A stretch of DNA of 64,000 nucleotides from Paenibacillus sp. Root444D2 (lineage in GTDB: Bacteria > Bacillota > Bacilli > Paenibacillales > NBRC-103111), in contig NZ_LMEO01000050.1 of NCBI RefSeq assembly GCF_001426375.1, positions 811,178 through 875,177 of the forward strand. Reading direction: 5' to 3'. The notes beneath the pieces are model-generated. The model had not been told where the DNA came from and made no database searches. It saw only the letters and a program-made list of their open reading frames with translations. A program made the position numbers and the translations under genes. The number at the start of each line of letters is the position of its first letter. Positions within the stretch are counted from its first letter, which is position 1. Of this stretch, positions 25,850 to 34,968 are shown in pieces.

Positions 25850-26803
25850 ATGAATATTGTCGCCATTACTGGGATGGACTTGACTACCATGCAACAGCAG
25901 ATGCCGCAAGACTTGAAGGAACGCTGTCAATTTTATTGGTTTAAATCTTCAAGTGAAGCTGGGGAACACATTGCAGATGCTGATGTAATTATCACGGCTG
26001 GCCGCTTGAATCCGGACGCCCTCAAGCAGGCAACCAAGCTGAAATGGATGCAAACTATATCTGCCGGCGTGGATAAGCTTCCTCTCCAAGAGTTAGCCAT
26101 GCGTGATGTCATTCTGACCAATGCCCGTGGGGTACATACGATCCAGATGAGTGAATTTACGCTAAGTCTTATGCTGCAATGGGTTCGTAAAGCGAATCTC
26201 CTTCATGAGCGTCAGCAAAGTAAAGTATGGGACAATCAAGTCAGTTTTGGTGAGCTTTATGGTAAAACGATTGGCATTATTGGTGCAGGTGCAATCGGCG
26301 AAGCTGTTGCTCGCAAAGCTAAGGCGTTTGATATGACTGTCATTGGGTTGAATCGTTCTGGTTCGCCTGGGCCTGCCTTCGATTCGACGGTCAGCGGAGA
26401 AGAAGGATTAACAACTTTGCTTACACAAAGTGATTTCGTCGTGCTTCTACTTCCTAGTACAGCTAAAACGCGAGGTTTCTTGACCAAAGAACATCTGCGC
26501 GTAATGAAACCAAGTGCTTTCTTAATCAATCTGGCTCGCGGTGATGTCATTGAAGAAGAGGATTTGATCCATGCGCTGCAAGAAGGCCAGCTGGCAGGCG
26601 CAGCACTCGATGTTTTTGAGCAGGAGCCATTACCGTCAACTTCTCCCCTATGGAACATGGATAATGTTATCATTACTCCGCATATCGCTGGATCTTCCGC
26701 TCACTACACAGAGCGAGTTTCCACCATTTTCTATCATAATCTAAGAGCTATATTAGATGGCACCGAAATGATGAATGTCGTAGATTTAACAGAAGGTTAT
26801 TAA
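25850..26803 (+). CDS. D-2-hydroxyacid dehydrogenase
   Basis: A 317-residue NAD(P)-dependent dehydrogenase. The Rossmann motif GIIGAGAIGEAVARKA is at about residue 140. INLARGDVIEEEDLI supplies the catalytic Arg and ALDVFEQEPLP and ITPHIAGSS supply the Glu and His. It interconverts 2-oxoacids and D-2-hydroxyacids; the exact substrate (glyoxylate, phosphoglycerate-like or other) cannot be told. AAAGGAG is upstream. It stands alone, convergent with serS. Confidence 0.88.
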   Translation: MNIVAITGMDLTTMQQQMPQDLKERCQFYWFKSSSEAGEHIADADVIITAGRLNPDALKQATKLKWMQTISAGVDKLPLQELAMRDVILTNARGVHTIQMSEFTLSLMLQWVRKANLLHERQQSKVWDNQVSFGELYGKTIGIIGAGAIGEAVARKAKAFDMTVIGLNRSGSPGPAFDSTVSGEEGLTTLLTQSDFVVLLLPSTAKTRGFLTKEHLRVMKPSAFLINLARGDVIEEEDLIHALQEGQLAGAALDVFEQEPLPSTSPLWNMDNVIITPHIAGSSAHYTERVSTIFYHNLRAILDGTEMMNVVDLTEGY

Positions 26804-26807
26804 CATA

Positions 26808-26862
26808 CGATAACGTACCACAGCCCAAAGTGGATCTCCTAGGGATGTGGTACGTTATTTTA
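26808..26862. terminator. Shared terminator of the dehydrogenase and serS
   Basis: ATAACGTACCACA pairs with TGTGGTACGTTAT across a loop of about 25 nt with T-rich flanks. The element overlaps the last codon of serS. Confidence 0.78.
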
Positions 26863-28143
26863 TTTGTTCGGTATAACTGTGAGCCCTCTCATATAAGGTC
26901 TCAGAGCTGGTGGCAGATAGATTGAGCCATCTGCTTGCTGATGATTTTCAAGTAAAGGAATAAGAATTCTTGGCGAGGCGACAGCCGTATTGTTAAGGGT
27001 ATAGCAATAACGCAGCTCACCGCTCTTATCCCTATAACGTAAGCCACTGCGGCGAGCTTGAAAGTCCAGAAGGCTTGACGACGAGTGCGTTTCTCCATAG
27101 CTATTCCGGCTAGGCATCCACGTCTCAATGTCATACTGCTTGTAGTTTTTGGCGCCCATATCTCCCGTACATACAGCAACAACACGATAAGGAAGCTCAA
27201 GTAATTCTAAAATATCTTCGGCATTCCGTGTGATTTGATCTAACATTTGATTAGCAATGGCGGGATCATTCTCACAAAGAATCACTTGCTCGACTTTGGC
27301 AAATTGATGAACACGATATAATCCGCGTACATCTCTACCTGCCGAACCCGCTTCTTTACGGAAACAATTCGATACAGCTGCCAGTTGTATCGGCCCCTTT
27401 GATAAATCTATTATCTCATCTGCATAATACGAAACCAACGGACCTTCCGATGTGCCTACTAACCATTTATTCTCATCCTGTAATTCATAGGTCTGGTCCT
27501 TCCCAGCCGGGAAAAAGCCCGCATTCTGCAGCGTCTCTTCCCGCACCATCAAAGGGACATCCATCAACGTGAACCCTCGATCTGATAGCAGATCAAGAGC
27601 AAGCTGTTGAACAGCTCTGTGTAAATAAAGCCCCATCCCTTTGAGGTAGTAATTCCGGCTTCCAGCCACCTTCACTCCGCGAGGGAAATCGAATAAATCT
27701 AACTCCTCACCGATTTGCATATGATCACGAGGCACAAATTCAAACGAGGTAGGCTGACCTAATACTTTCCGTACAACATTATCTTGATCGGTAGCCCCGA
27801 TTGGAGTTTCAGGTGAAACCAGATTCGGTACGGTAAGCATTAACTCCTTGAAACGCTCCTCCAGTTTCGCAAGCCCCTCTTCGTATTCCGTTAATGTTCG
27901 GTTCCAGCCCCGGACCTGATCTTTCAGACCCTCAGCTTCTCCCTTTTTCTGCTCAGCCATACACTGAGCAATCTGAGCAGATGCACGATTGCGTTCTGTT
28001 CGCAGCTGATCCACTTGTTGATGTAGAAGCCTTTTCTTCTCATCTACCTCAAGCAGCTCATCAAGGGGACATTCCACCCCTTTATTTTGTGCCGCTTCCT
28101 TCACTTGATCCTGATGCATCCGAATCCATTTGATATCCAACAT
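26860..28143 (-). CDS. serS: Seryl-tRNA synthetase
   Basis: A 427-residue class II synthetase that charges tRNA-Ser. The N-terminal coiled-coil arm spans about residues 28-100, motif 2 contains FRKEAGSAGRDVRGLYRVHQF and motif 3 is near the C-terminus. The frame is open upstream, but that part lies in the T-box leader. ATG 28143 gives MLDIKWIRMHQD, the usual SerRS start. Expression is set by the T-box upstream. Confidence 0.96.
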   Translation of the reverse strand: MLDIKWIRMHQDQVKEAAQNKGVECPLDELLEVDEKKRLLHQQVDQLRTERNRASAQIAQCMAEQKKGEAEGLKDQVRGWNRTLTEYEEGLAKLEERFKELMLTVPNLVSPETPIGATDQDNVVRKVLGQPTSFEFVPRDHMQIGEELDLFDFPRGVKVAGSRNYYLKGMGLYLHRAVQQLALDLLSDRGFTLMDVPLMVREETLQNAGFFPAGKDQTYELQDENKWLVGTSEGPLVSYYADEIIDLSKGPIQLAAVSNCFRKEAGSAGRDVRGLYRVHQFAKVEQVILCENDPAIANQMLDQITRNAEDILELLELPYRVVAVCTGDMGAKNYKQYDIETWMPSRNSYGETHSSSSLLDFQARRSGLRYRDKSGELRYCYTLNNTAVASPRILIPLLENHQQADGSIYLPPALRPYMRGLTVIPNK

Positions 28144-28183
28144 ACCACTCACCGCTTCCTTTTCTATTATGGGAAAAAGACAA

Positions 28184-28392
28184 AGAACGCCCCTGTCCGA
28201 TTGGGACGAGGAGCGTTCTGCTCGCGGTGCCACCCAACTTGATGATAACATTAACATGTCATCATCCGCTTGGTTCCGCGATAACGGGCGGTGCCGGTTT
28301 ATTTAGAGTAAAGCGAAGTATCCTGCGCCTTACCGATCATGAACGTCTCCGAGTTGGAAGCTCTTCACAGACCTAATGTCGCTTTGTATTTG
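28184..28392 (-). promoter_or_regulatory. T-box leader of serS
   Basis: Read on the minus strand, the leader contains the T-box core GGGTGGCACCGCG (within 28221-28235), which pairs with the CCA end of uncharged tRNA. Stem I is closed by AAAGCGA (28379-28385) and TCGCTTT (28310-28316). A terminator follows (GAACGC with GCGTTC, 28184-28219) and ends in a T-rich run. Uncharged tRNA-Ser would favour the antiterminator and serS expression. I could not assign the specifier codon with confidence. Confidence 0.93.
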
Positions 28393-28398
28393 TTCGAT

Positions 28399-28427
28399 AT
28401 TATAAACGAAGATATGATACAGGTCAA
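28399..28427 (-). promoter_or_regulatory. Promoter of the serS T-box transcript
   Basis: TTGACC (28422-28427) and TATAAT (28399-28404) on the minus strand are 17 bp apart. The start would be near 28392, right at the base of stem I. The promoter lies 23 bp after the pfkA stop. Confidence 0.85.
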
Positions 28428-28449
28428 TAGCGTTTGTTCCAATGTAGAC

Positions 28450-29418
28450 CTACTGGGATAAACGACTTGCCAATTCATAAAGTTCTGTATTAAAAGGACG
28501 CTTTGTATTGACAACTAAATCAATATCAGTAGCTACTAATTCCCCTTTGATCACACCGCATGCTTTGGAAGAATCGCCTTCCATAAGCTTACGTACAGCG
28601 AAATCACCGAGACGGCTTGCCAAGATTCGGTCATTGTGCGTAGGAGCCCCGCCGCGTTGGATATGGCCAAGAACAGTTACGCGAGGCTCAATACCAACAG
28701 ACTCATTAATTTGTTTAGCAATCCCATCACCGGTTCCCGCTCCTTCAGCAACGAGAATGATACTATGACGTTTGCCATGGGAGAAGTTATCCTTCATACG
28801 GTTAGCTACTTCATTAATGTCGACCTCAACCTCAGGAACGATAATCGTTTCCGCACCGCTTGCTAGTCCAGCATAGAGAGCGATCTCACCGCAATGACGC
28901 CCCATGACTTCTACGACGGATGAACGTTCATGCGATGTCATGGTATCACGAAGCTTATTGATCGCATCCACAACAATGCTTACTGCTGTATCAAAACCGA
29001 TAGTAAAGTCAGTGAATGGGATGTCGTTGTCAATTGTACCAGGCAGACCCATCGTTTTGATGCCCAATTTGCTTAGCTTATTGGCACCTTGATAAGATCC
29101 ATCTCCACCAATAACGACCAATCCATCGATACCGCGTTTACGTAAGTTTTCAGCTGCAATTTGTTGGCCTTCTAGCGTTAAAAACTCTTTGCAGCGAGCG
29201 GTTTGTAGAATAGTCCCCCCACGTTGAATGATATCCCCAACGCTGCGCAAATCCATTTGGCGAATATCATCGTTAATTAAACCATGGTAGCCACGTTGTA
29301 CCGCATAGACCTCGAGACCATGGAATAATGCGCTTCTTACAACCGCACGGACGGCCGCGTTCATTCCCTGAGAGTCTCCGCCGCTTGTTAGAACGGCAAT
29401 TGATTTTACTGCTGACAT
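28450..29418 (-). CDS. pfkA: 6-phosphofructokinase
   Basis: A 322-residue ATP-dependent enzyme that makes fructose 1,6-bisphosphate, the committed step of glycolysis. Motifs are TSGGDSQGMNAAVRAVVR at the ATP site, IGGDGSYQGA, the catalytic PGTIDNDI and MGRHCGEIAL. Unlike many bacilli the neighbour is not pyk but the terpene synthase gene, 34 bp upstream, so pfkA could be read through from that operon. A strong AAGGAGG serves the ATG. Confidence 0.95.
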   Translation of the reverse strand: MSAVKSIAVLTSGGDSQGMNAAVRAVVRSALFHGLEVYAVQRGYHGLINDDIRQMDLRSVGDIIQRGGTILQTARCKEFLTLEGQQIAAENLRKRGIDGLVVIGGDGSYQGANKLSKLGIKTMGLPGTIDNDIPFTDFTIGFDTAVSIVVDAINKLRDTMTSHERSSVVEVMGRHCGEIALYAGLASGAETIIVPEVEVDINEVANRMKDNFSHGKRHSIILVAEGAGTGDGIAKQINESVGIEPRVTVLGHIQRGGAPTHNDRILASRLGDFAVRKLMEGDSSKACGVIKGELVATDIDLVVNTKRPFNTELYELASRLSQ

Positions 29419-29452
29419 TTCATTTCCTCCTTCAAATTCTTCTGAATGTCAT

Positions 29453-30532
29453 TCATGATGACGTACGGATGTACATGCTATTTAGCCAGAAAAATAACCG
29501 GGTTAATGGACTATTTTTCATAAGACGCTTCGATATTTTCTTCACTTGCTGTTGGCCGTTGACCTTTGGATCCGACAAATAGAGCGCAAGCAAACCTTCG
29601 ATTATCATACGATGAAATCGCGGATGTTCCAAGAACAAAATTTTGCTGCGAGCCTCTTGCACGATAAAGGCAATTCTCTCAACGGTTGCTTCCATAGATT
29701 CATAATAACTGCAAAAGTTCAGGTCTCCACCCAAGATATCTTCTTCCTGGTCGATTAAATAATCAAGTAGAATATGCAGCCCGCACACATAGGGGAAATA
29801 AGCCTCCCGTATCGAATCGACCTGCTTTTCACTCAAATGAGGATCACAAGCCGCAAGGAAAAGCATAAACATGCCTAACGTTGAACCTGTTGCTGCTGCA
29901 AATTCATTCCAAGAAATTTGGCTATACCTATGATGATGTTGATCCCACCACTGATGAAGCTCAGGCTCCCGCATATCCTTCCGAATATGCTTGTACACTT
30001 GTAAGTCGCAGTATAAGGCCACGAAATCTCGCACCTGATCGGCTACTTGAGCATATGACGGAAGCAGACTAATACAAGACTGACACTTTTGGACGAGATC
30101 TGTTAAATAGTTTCCGTCCTCTTTCTCTTGTCTGTATGCATAATAATCGTTCAAAGGCTTAGAAGGATCAACGGCATCCAACATCGATTGGTGTAATTGA
30201 CGGAAATCCTGGGGATCCAAGGATGTACTGCGATCACATAGATTGTCTAAATAGTCGCTAATCGTTTGAAACGCAACAATGAGCGGGATGAGTACATGAC
30301 GCATCGACAAATTAGCAGCCGCATAAACAGCGCCACCTTGACAATGAAATTGTTTCGTTGCGATGCTGGCTAATGCTTGGGTACGCAGCTCGCTATCTGG
30401 GATATTCTCCGCCTTTGATTTCCATATGGAAAGCTGATCGCTTACGTCCGGTAAAATATATCGGTACACCCTGACCATTAATCTTATTGGGCCTTGTGGA
30501 ACCTTTGTGCTACTTTTGTCCAATTGCTTCAA
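29453..30532 (-). CDS. ytpB: YtpB-type class IB terpene synthase (DUF2600)
   Basis: A 359-residue protein of the DUF2600 family. Bacillus subtilis YtpB is tetraprenyl-beta-curcumene synthase, which makes C35 sesquarterpenes associated with spores. Two acidic clusters are visible: DYLDNLCD (D93, D96, D100) and DYLIDQEED in the second half, both suited to Mg-diphosphate binding. TTG 30532 follows GGAGGAAG and is preferred to earlier in-frame starts that lie inside the preceding gene. It overlaps the upstream 210-residue gene by 23 bp, so translation is probably coupled. Confidence 0.82.
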   Translation of the reverse strand: MKQLDKSSTKVPQGPIRLMVRVYRYILPDVSDQLSIWKSKAENIPDSELRTQALASIATKQFHCQGGAVYAAANLSMRHVLIPLIVAFQTISDYLDNLCDRSTSLDPQDFRQLHQSMLDAVDPSKPLNDYYAYRQEKEDGNYLTDLVQKCQSCISLLPSYAQVADQVRDFVALYCDLQVYKHIRKDMREPELHQWWDQHHHRYSQISWNEFAAATGSTLGMFMLFLAACDPHLSEKQVDSIREAYFPYVCGLHILLDYLIDQEEDILGGDLNFCSYYESMEATVERIAFIVQEARSKILFLEHPRFHRMIIEGLLALYLSDPKVNGQQQVKKISKRLMKNSPLTRLFFWLNSMYIRTSS

Positions 30533-31142
30533 GCAGACTTCCTCCACAACTTTGTTCATAGCAATACTGCAACAATAACTGCATTTCATATCGTTGAATA
30601 TGCCGTAACCATTGATCAACAATAGGATTTTGAACCAGGGATACTTGTAACTCTACGATATCAATGAATACACAAGGGATCCATTCCGGAGAAGTAATAA
30701 GCACTTCAAGCTTCTGACGAAGGGCTTCATTGTCCAAATCCGCTAAGTCTTTTACTGTCAAATATTCACTCACACGTTGTAGTAAGTTAGAGAAAATAGG
30801 ATGATGACCGACATCGTTGAACCAATACTTCGCATTGCTGTAGTCCCCCTCCATCCGATGCATCAGAGCATGCCAGTAGCTGCCTGTTGCATTCGTGATT
30901 TCCTGGGCAATATCATGGGATTTATCTAAACTCTCATTCAGTAAAAAAAGGCCCGCTTTAATCGCCAATCCATAAGACTCTTGCCCCGGACTACCTTGGG
31001 TCATCATAGCTGGGACAAGCGCTTCAATGCGTGCATCCATACTTCCATCCCACTCTTCTATCGGATATAAAGCAGGTAGATGCTCCAAGAGCGGCTTTGC
31101 AATAGCTTCCAGCCAGTTATCCCCATCCTTATTGCTATGCAT
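30510..31142 (-). CDS. Protein of unknown function in the terpene synthase operon
   Basis: A 210-residue soluble, mainly helical protein with no signal or membrane segment. A notable block is SYWHALMHRMEGDYSNAKYWF followed by HPIF; similar WH..HR.EGD..NA.YWF patterns occur in uncharacterised bacterial proteins. His, Trp and acidic residues are conserved-looking. It overlaps ytpB by 23 bp and follows the 104-residue gene at 28 bp, so all three are one operon. Function cannot be named. Confidence 0.7.
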   Translation of the reverse strand: MHSNKDGDNWLEAIAKPLLEHLPALYPIEEWDGSMDARIEALVPAMMTQGSPGQESYGLAIKAGLFLLNESLDKSHDIAQEITNATGSYWHALMHRMEGDYSNAKYWFNDVGHHPIFSNLLQRVSEYLTVKDLADLDNEALRQKLEVLITSPEWIPCVFIDIVELQVSLVQNPIVDQWLRHIQRYEMQLLLQYCYEQSCGGSLLEAIGQK

Positions 31143-31170
31143 GCAGTCATTCTCCCTTCATTGACAACCA

Positions 31171-31485
31171 TTATTGGTGGGTTTTCGATTCCAATTCCTG
31201 ATTCGCCCGGAACCAAAGATGAAGATCATTTATGATAGAAGCTAAGTCAGCAATTTCGGAATTCAAACGGCATGATGTGGGAAAATCGTCTTCCTTGTCC
31301 AGCTGATTTTGTTTGTAAATAATCGTCGTCTCTAGCTTCATAATACGGTCAGGTATTGCACCGCGAATTTGTTCCCAATGTAATAAAATATCAACACGCA
31401 CACTGGGCGGATAAGAGTCCCACTCCGTTTCTAACACGGGAATCTCAATTCCGAGTCTGGCATCATAATGAAAATAGCAGCTCAT
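31171..31485 (-). CDS. Small protein of unknown function, first gene of the terpene synthase operon
   Basis: A 104-residue soluble protein beginning MSCYFHYDARLGIEIPVLE and carrying a helical C-terminal half. ATG 31485 has AGGAGG about 12 bp upstream; a longer in-frame version from 31560 lacks such a site. I do not recognise a family. Its place ahead of the 210-residue gene and ytpB suggests a shared function. Confidence 0.62.
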   Translation of the reverse strand: MSCYFHYDARLGIEIPVLETEWDSYPPSVRVDILLHWEQIRGAIPDRIMKLETTIIYKQNQLDKEDDFPTSCRLNSEIADLASIINDLHLWFRANQELESKTHQ

Positions 31486-31612
31486 TCTTCTGTTAAACCT
31501 CCTTGCAGTAAAAACTGGCTGCGACTTGTTCAAGAAACATTCTACCTTTAAATGTATCACTTCAAACCTTGGGTTTCCAGTTAAAATTGTATGTCAACCT
31601 GATTTCATTTTC

Positions 31613-31621
31613 TGGTATACT
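31613..31621 (+). promoter_or_regulatory. Extended -10 promoter of the export operon
   Basis: TGGTATACT is an extended -10 element. Transcription would begin near 31628 and produce a leader of about 84 nt containing both palindromes described next. Confidence 0.5.
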
Positions 31622-31650
31622 TAAATAACGTTTTTAAAAGGGAATTTTTA

Positions 31651-31701
31651 GTAAGAGTTACTCTTACGAAGCCAGTTTTGCTAAAGCAAAACTCTAAGGA
31701 G
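31651..31701 (+). promoter_or_regulatory. Two-hairpin leader before the MOP/MATE-like gene
   Basis: A 17-nt palindrome GTAAGAGTTACTCTTAC (31651-31667) and a second hairpin AGTTTTGCTAAAGCAAAACT (31674-31693) precede the ribosome binding site AAGGAG (31696-31701). The 3' arm ACTCTTA of the first can also pair, with one bulge, with TAAGGAGT covering the ribosome binding site. Mutually exclusive pairing of this kind is typical of translational attenuators; a DNA operator is the alternative. Confidence 0.5.
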
Positions 31702-31711
31702 TGCGATTTGG

Positions 31712-33046
31712 ATGACCGCTAAGACAATAAAAGAAAACATCTCATGGAAACAGCTCATCTCCTTTTTCCTCCCCCTCGGCCTTTCAGCAACTTTAGTTAC
31801 CCTCTCGCATGTTATTATTAACAGCACCTTGGCCAGGGCCGATAATCCGGAAGTGGTCATTGCCAGCTATGCGCTGCCTTTAAGCTTACTTGGCCTTACC
31901 GAAAGACCCGTTGTTTTACTGCGACAAGCTTGCTCAGCACTTGTAAGAGACCGCATCTCATTTCGAGCCATGGCAGCGGTTAGTTCCTATGTATTTGCGT
32001 GCATCGTTCTAATTGGTCTTATTTTATGTTATACGCCTGTTGGAGAATGGGTATTTCTTTATTTTTTTGGAGTTGAACGTGAATTATTAGACACTACACT
32101 TAGTGTTTATCGCATCTTGATGTTCGTTAGCATTTTCTCAGGACTGCGGTGCTTATTTCACGGTATAATTATTTTTAATATGCGGACCAAATGGTTGACC
32201 ATTGGTATGTGCGTTCGAATCGTCGCTATGTATTTGTTATCGTTATATTTTATTACGACAGATAATGTTTCTAGTGGCCGTGTTGGCGCCATTATTTTCT
32301 TAGTGGGAATGATTATTGAGGCTATGGTTGCTATATGGGAAGGAACTAACTTACTTCGAACCGTTATTCCAGAGAAGGCACCTGATCATCTGATTGAAAC
32401 CAAACAACAAATTTTCAGCTTCTATAAGCCCCTTCTGTATTCTTCGATCATTGCCGTCATCATTGGACCTGCCATAAATGCCATACTAGGTAAAACAACG
32501 CATATACATTTAGCGATCTCCTCTTATGCCATTGCCGGCTCCTTGACTCAATTGGTTTTGAGTTTCTTTTCTTACATTCATCAAATTGTTTTGAATTTCT
32601 ATCGCAAAGATGCTAGAACTGTCGTCCGTTTCGTCATCCTTCTTAGCTTTATTCCAGGAGCACTTATCGCTATTCTTGCCTATACAGCTCTCGGACCTTG
32701 GTTTATGACTCATGTCATGGGTGTTAATTCCGAACTGATGCATGCAAGCTTACTTGCCATGCGTATATTTATGATCATGACGCTTGTATTTCCGTGGCTG
32801 GATTACATGAACGGTATTATTATGCTGAGAGGCCAAACGAAAATCATGGTTTTCTCTCAAACGGCGAATGCTATCGTTACCGTGTTAACTTTATTCATCG
32901 CCATCTCTAATGTACCCGGCTGGAATGGTTTGATCGGTGCTCTCGCGCAATCGGTTGGCATGCTGGCTGAGCTTCTTGTTGTGTTCTTAATACTCAAACG
33001 AACATCCGAAAATGGACAAACGAATTTTTCTACAGAAAATTTGTAA
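31712..33046 (+). CDS. MOP/MATE-like multidrug or lipid exporter
   Basis: A 444-residue integral membrane protein with about 12 helices. The internal pseudo-repeat, the early LPLGLSATLVTLSHVIINSTLA helix and the overall length fit the MOP superfamily (MATE or Wzx-like flippases), though it lacks the classic NorM motifs I would need for a firm MATE call. It is the first gene of a rightward run with an MFS transporter, a MacB-type ABC exporter with adaptor, and a nitroreductase. Confidence 0.7.
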   Translation: MTAKTIKENISWKQLISFFLPLGLSATLVTLSHVIINSTLARADNPEVVIASYALPLSLLGLTERPVVLLRQACSALVRDRISFRAMAAVSSYVFACIVLIGLILCYTPVGEWVFLYFFGVERELLDTTLSVYRILMFVSIFSGLRCLFHGIIIFNMRTKWLTIGMCVRIVAMYLLSLYFITTDNVSSGRVGAIIFLVGMIIEAMVAIWEGTNLLRTVIPEKAPDHLIETKQQIFSFYKPLLYSSIIAVIIGPAINAILGKTTHIHLAISSYAIAGSLTQLVLSFFSYIHQIVLNFYRKDARTVVRFVILLSFIPGALIAILAYTALGPWFMTHVMGVNSELMHASLLAMRIFMIMTLVFPWLDYMNGIIMLRGQTKIMVFSQTANAIVTVLTLFIAISNVPGWNGLIGALAQSVGMLAELLVVFLILKRTSENGQTNFSTENL

Positions 33047-33068
33047 AGAAATCGAGTGATAACTACAG

Positions 33069-34253
33069 ATGAAAACGTCTATACCTACAAAGCCGCAAGA
33101 CCACCTACTCAAATTGTTCACGTTTTCCTTTTTTATGACGATGGGGATTGTCGTTACTTTTTTCCCGCTTTACTTTGATTACAAAGGATATTCCAAGCTT
33201 CAAATCGGTTTGCTGTATGCCATTGGACCACTGATTGGGATAGCGACCAACTTGCTGTGGGGATTCCTTAGTGATCGCTTCCAAACGGTTAAGAAAATCA
33301 TGATCATTCTGATTATTGGGCAGCTTATCACGGCCATCTTGGTATTTACTGCGGGCTGGTTCTCCCTGCTGTACATATGCTTAGCGATGTTTTTCTTCTT
33401 TCAGCAGCCCGTAAATTCATTGAATGACAGCCAGTTAATGCTAAGTATTCGAGATAGCGGTAAGAGCTACGCCTCCTTCCGCGTCTGGGGATCCATTGGT
33501 TTTGCTGTATCTGCCGGAGGTTTTGGATTAATTCTTAGACACTACGGTACTGGACTCACGCCAATATTATGCCTATTTACCATTAGTAGCACGTTAGTCA
33601 TTGTCTTTTTATTAAAAGATGCGCGTCAAGGTGGCAAGAAGATGGCATTCGGGGGCATGCTCAATATCATTCGTTCCAAGAAGTTCATCTGGTTCTTAGT
33701 GTTAGTTATTATTATGTCCGTTTCACATCGTTTCAACGATGGATTCCTAGCCTTGTACATGCGCCAGCTTGGGGCATCTGCCTCTTTGATTGGCTATGCT
33801 TGGATGACATCGGCTCTTAGTGAAATTCCGGTGTTTTTCTTTCTGAGCAAGCATGGACATAGGTTCAAAGAATTACCCCTGCTTGCCTTTGCCGGAATCA
33901 TATATGCCGTGCGTTTCTTCATTATGGGTTCAATTCAAGATCCTACATGGGTCATTGGAGTTCAATTGTTGCACAGTTTAACATTTGGTATCTTCTTATT
34001 CACGGCTAATCGCTATATTAGTCAAATTATTCCGGATGAGTATCGTTCCTCTGGGCAAGCCATTTTCGCTGTTGCATGGTCTAGTATTGCGGGACTAATT
34101 AGCGGCACGTTAGGCGGTTGGATTTTTGATCTAGCTGGTGGAAGCACAGTCTATGTTATTGCAGCTTGCTTATCGATCGTCGCGGCTATTGGATTTCTGG
34201 GCACTCATATTTTTCAAAACGATGAAAGTGAAAGTATGCCTAGTGGTCGATAA
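33069..34253 (+). CDS. MFS transporter (MFS_1-like), paralogue B
   Basis: A 394-residue protein with 12 helices, homologous along its length to the one encoded at 23313-24467 (shared GYSKLQIGLLYAIGPL, WGFLSDRF, SFRVWGSIGFA and SHRFNDGFLALYM stretches). It lies 22 bp after the MOP/MATE-like gene and 25 bp before the ABC ATPase gene, so it is part of the same transcript. Substrate unknown. Confidence 0.82.
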   Translation: MKTSIPTKPQDHLLKLFTFSFFMTMGIVVTFFPLYFDYKGYSKLQIGLLYAIGPLIGIATNLLWGFLSDRFQTVKKIMIILIIGQLITAILVFTAGWFSLLYICLAMFFFFQQPVNSLNDSQLMLSIRDSGKSYASFRVWGSIGFAVSAGGFGLILRHYGTGLTPILCLFTISSTLVIVFLLKDARQGGKKMAFGGMLNIIRSKKFIWFLVLVIIMSVSHRFNDGFLALYMRQLGASASLIGYAWMTSALSEIPVFFFLSKHGHRFKELPLLAFAGIIYAVRFFIMGSIQDPTWVIGVQLLHSLTFGIFLFTANRYISQIIPDEYRSSGQAIFAVAWSSIAGLISGTLGGWIFDLAGGSTVYVIAACLSIVAAIGFLGTHIFQNDESESMPSGR

Positions 34254-34278
34254 GTTTTAAATTGAAAGGGTTGATCAC

Positions 34279-34968
34279 GTGTTAGCCATTGAACGGTTGT
34301 CTCACAGCTTCCGCACAGGCCAAGAAGAAACTCCCGTTCTTCATGAGCTGAATTTCCGCGTAGAGCAAGGAGAAATGGTTGCTCTGCTCGGCAGTTCAGG
34401 CTCTGGGAAATCAACACTGCTAAACTTGATGGCAGGCCTAATGAAGCCCACCCGTGGCAGTATTTTAATCGCTGGACAGGCCATTGAAAAAATGAGCGAA
34501 AACCGCTTGGCGGAATTTCGGCGGACTCATATCGGATTTATCTTCCAATCTTATGAATTAATACCACATTTAACCGTTCGTGAGAATGTGGAATTACCAC
34601 TCGTATTCCAAAGTGTCGCAAGTCAAGAACGTAAACAAAGAGCGATGGCTCTCTTACAGCAGGTCGGTATCGGGGATAAGTCAGATATGTTTCCGTCACA
34701 GCTATCTGGAGGACAACAACAACGTGTCAGTATCGCTCGCTCCTTGATAACGAAGCCCGCTATCGTATTTGCCGACGAACCTACAGGTAATCTGGATACG
34801 AAGACGGAGAAAGAGATCATCGATCTCCTCATTGACTTGAACCAGAATGGCATTACGTTCGTTATTGTTACCCATGAGCATGAAGTTGCTCGCAGAACGC
34901 AGCGCATTTTGCAACTTCGAGATGGTTATTTACTGGAAGGAAATGAGCAGGAAGGTGAAACCGGATGA
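34279..34968 (+). CDS. MacB/LolD-type ABC transporter ATPase
   Basis: A 229-residue ATP-binding subunit. Walker A GSSGSGKST is at about residues 38-46, the signature is LSGGQQQR, Walker B VFADEPTGNLD and the switch His is in VTHE. It belongs to the group that pairs with FtsX-fold permeases and drives mechanotransmission or efflux. GTG start with GAAAGGG upstream. Its stop overlaps the permease start (ATGA), indicating coupling. Confidence 0.92.
   Translation: MLAIERLSHSFRTGQEETPVLHELNFRVEQGEMVALLGSSGSGKSTLLNLMAGLMKPTRGSILIAGQAIEKMSENRLAEFRRTHIGFIFQSYELIPHLTVRENVELPLVFQSVASQERKQRAMALLQQVGIGDKSDMFPSQLSGGQQQRVSIARSLITKPAIVFADEPTGNLDTKTEKEIIDLLIDLNQNGITFVIVTHEHEVARRTQRILQLRDGYLLEGNEQEGETG

Noticed and set aside
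28144..28257. N-terminal extension of seryl-tRNA synthetase
   Set aside because: The open frame runs through the T-box and its terminator; the normal SerRS start is at 28143.
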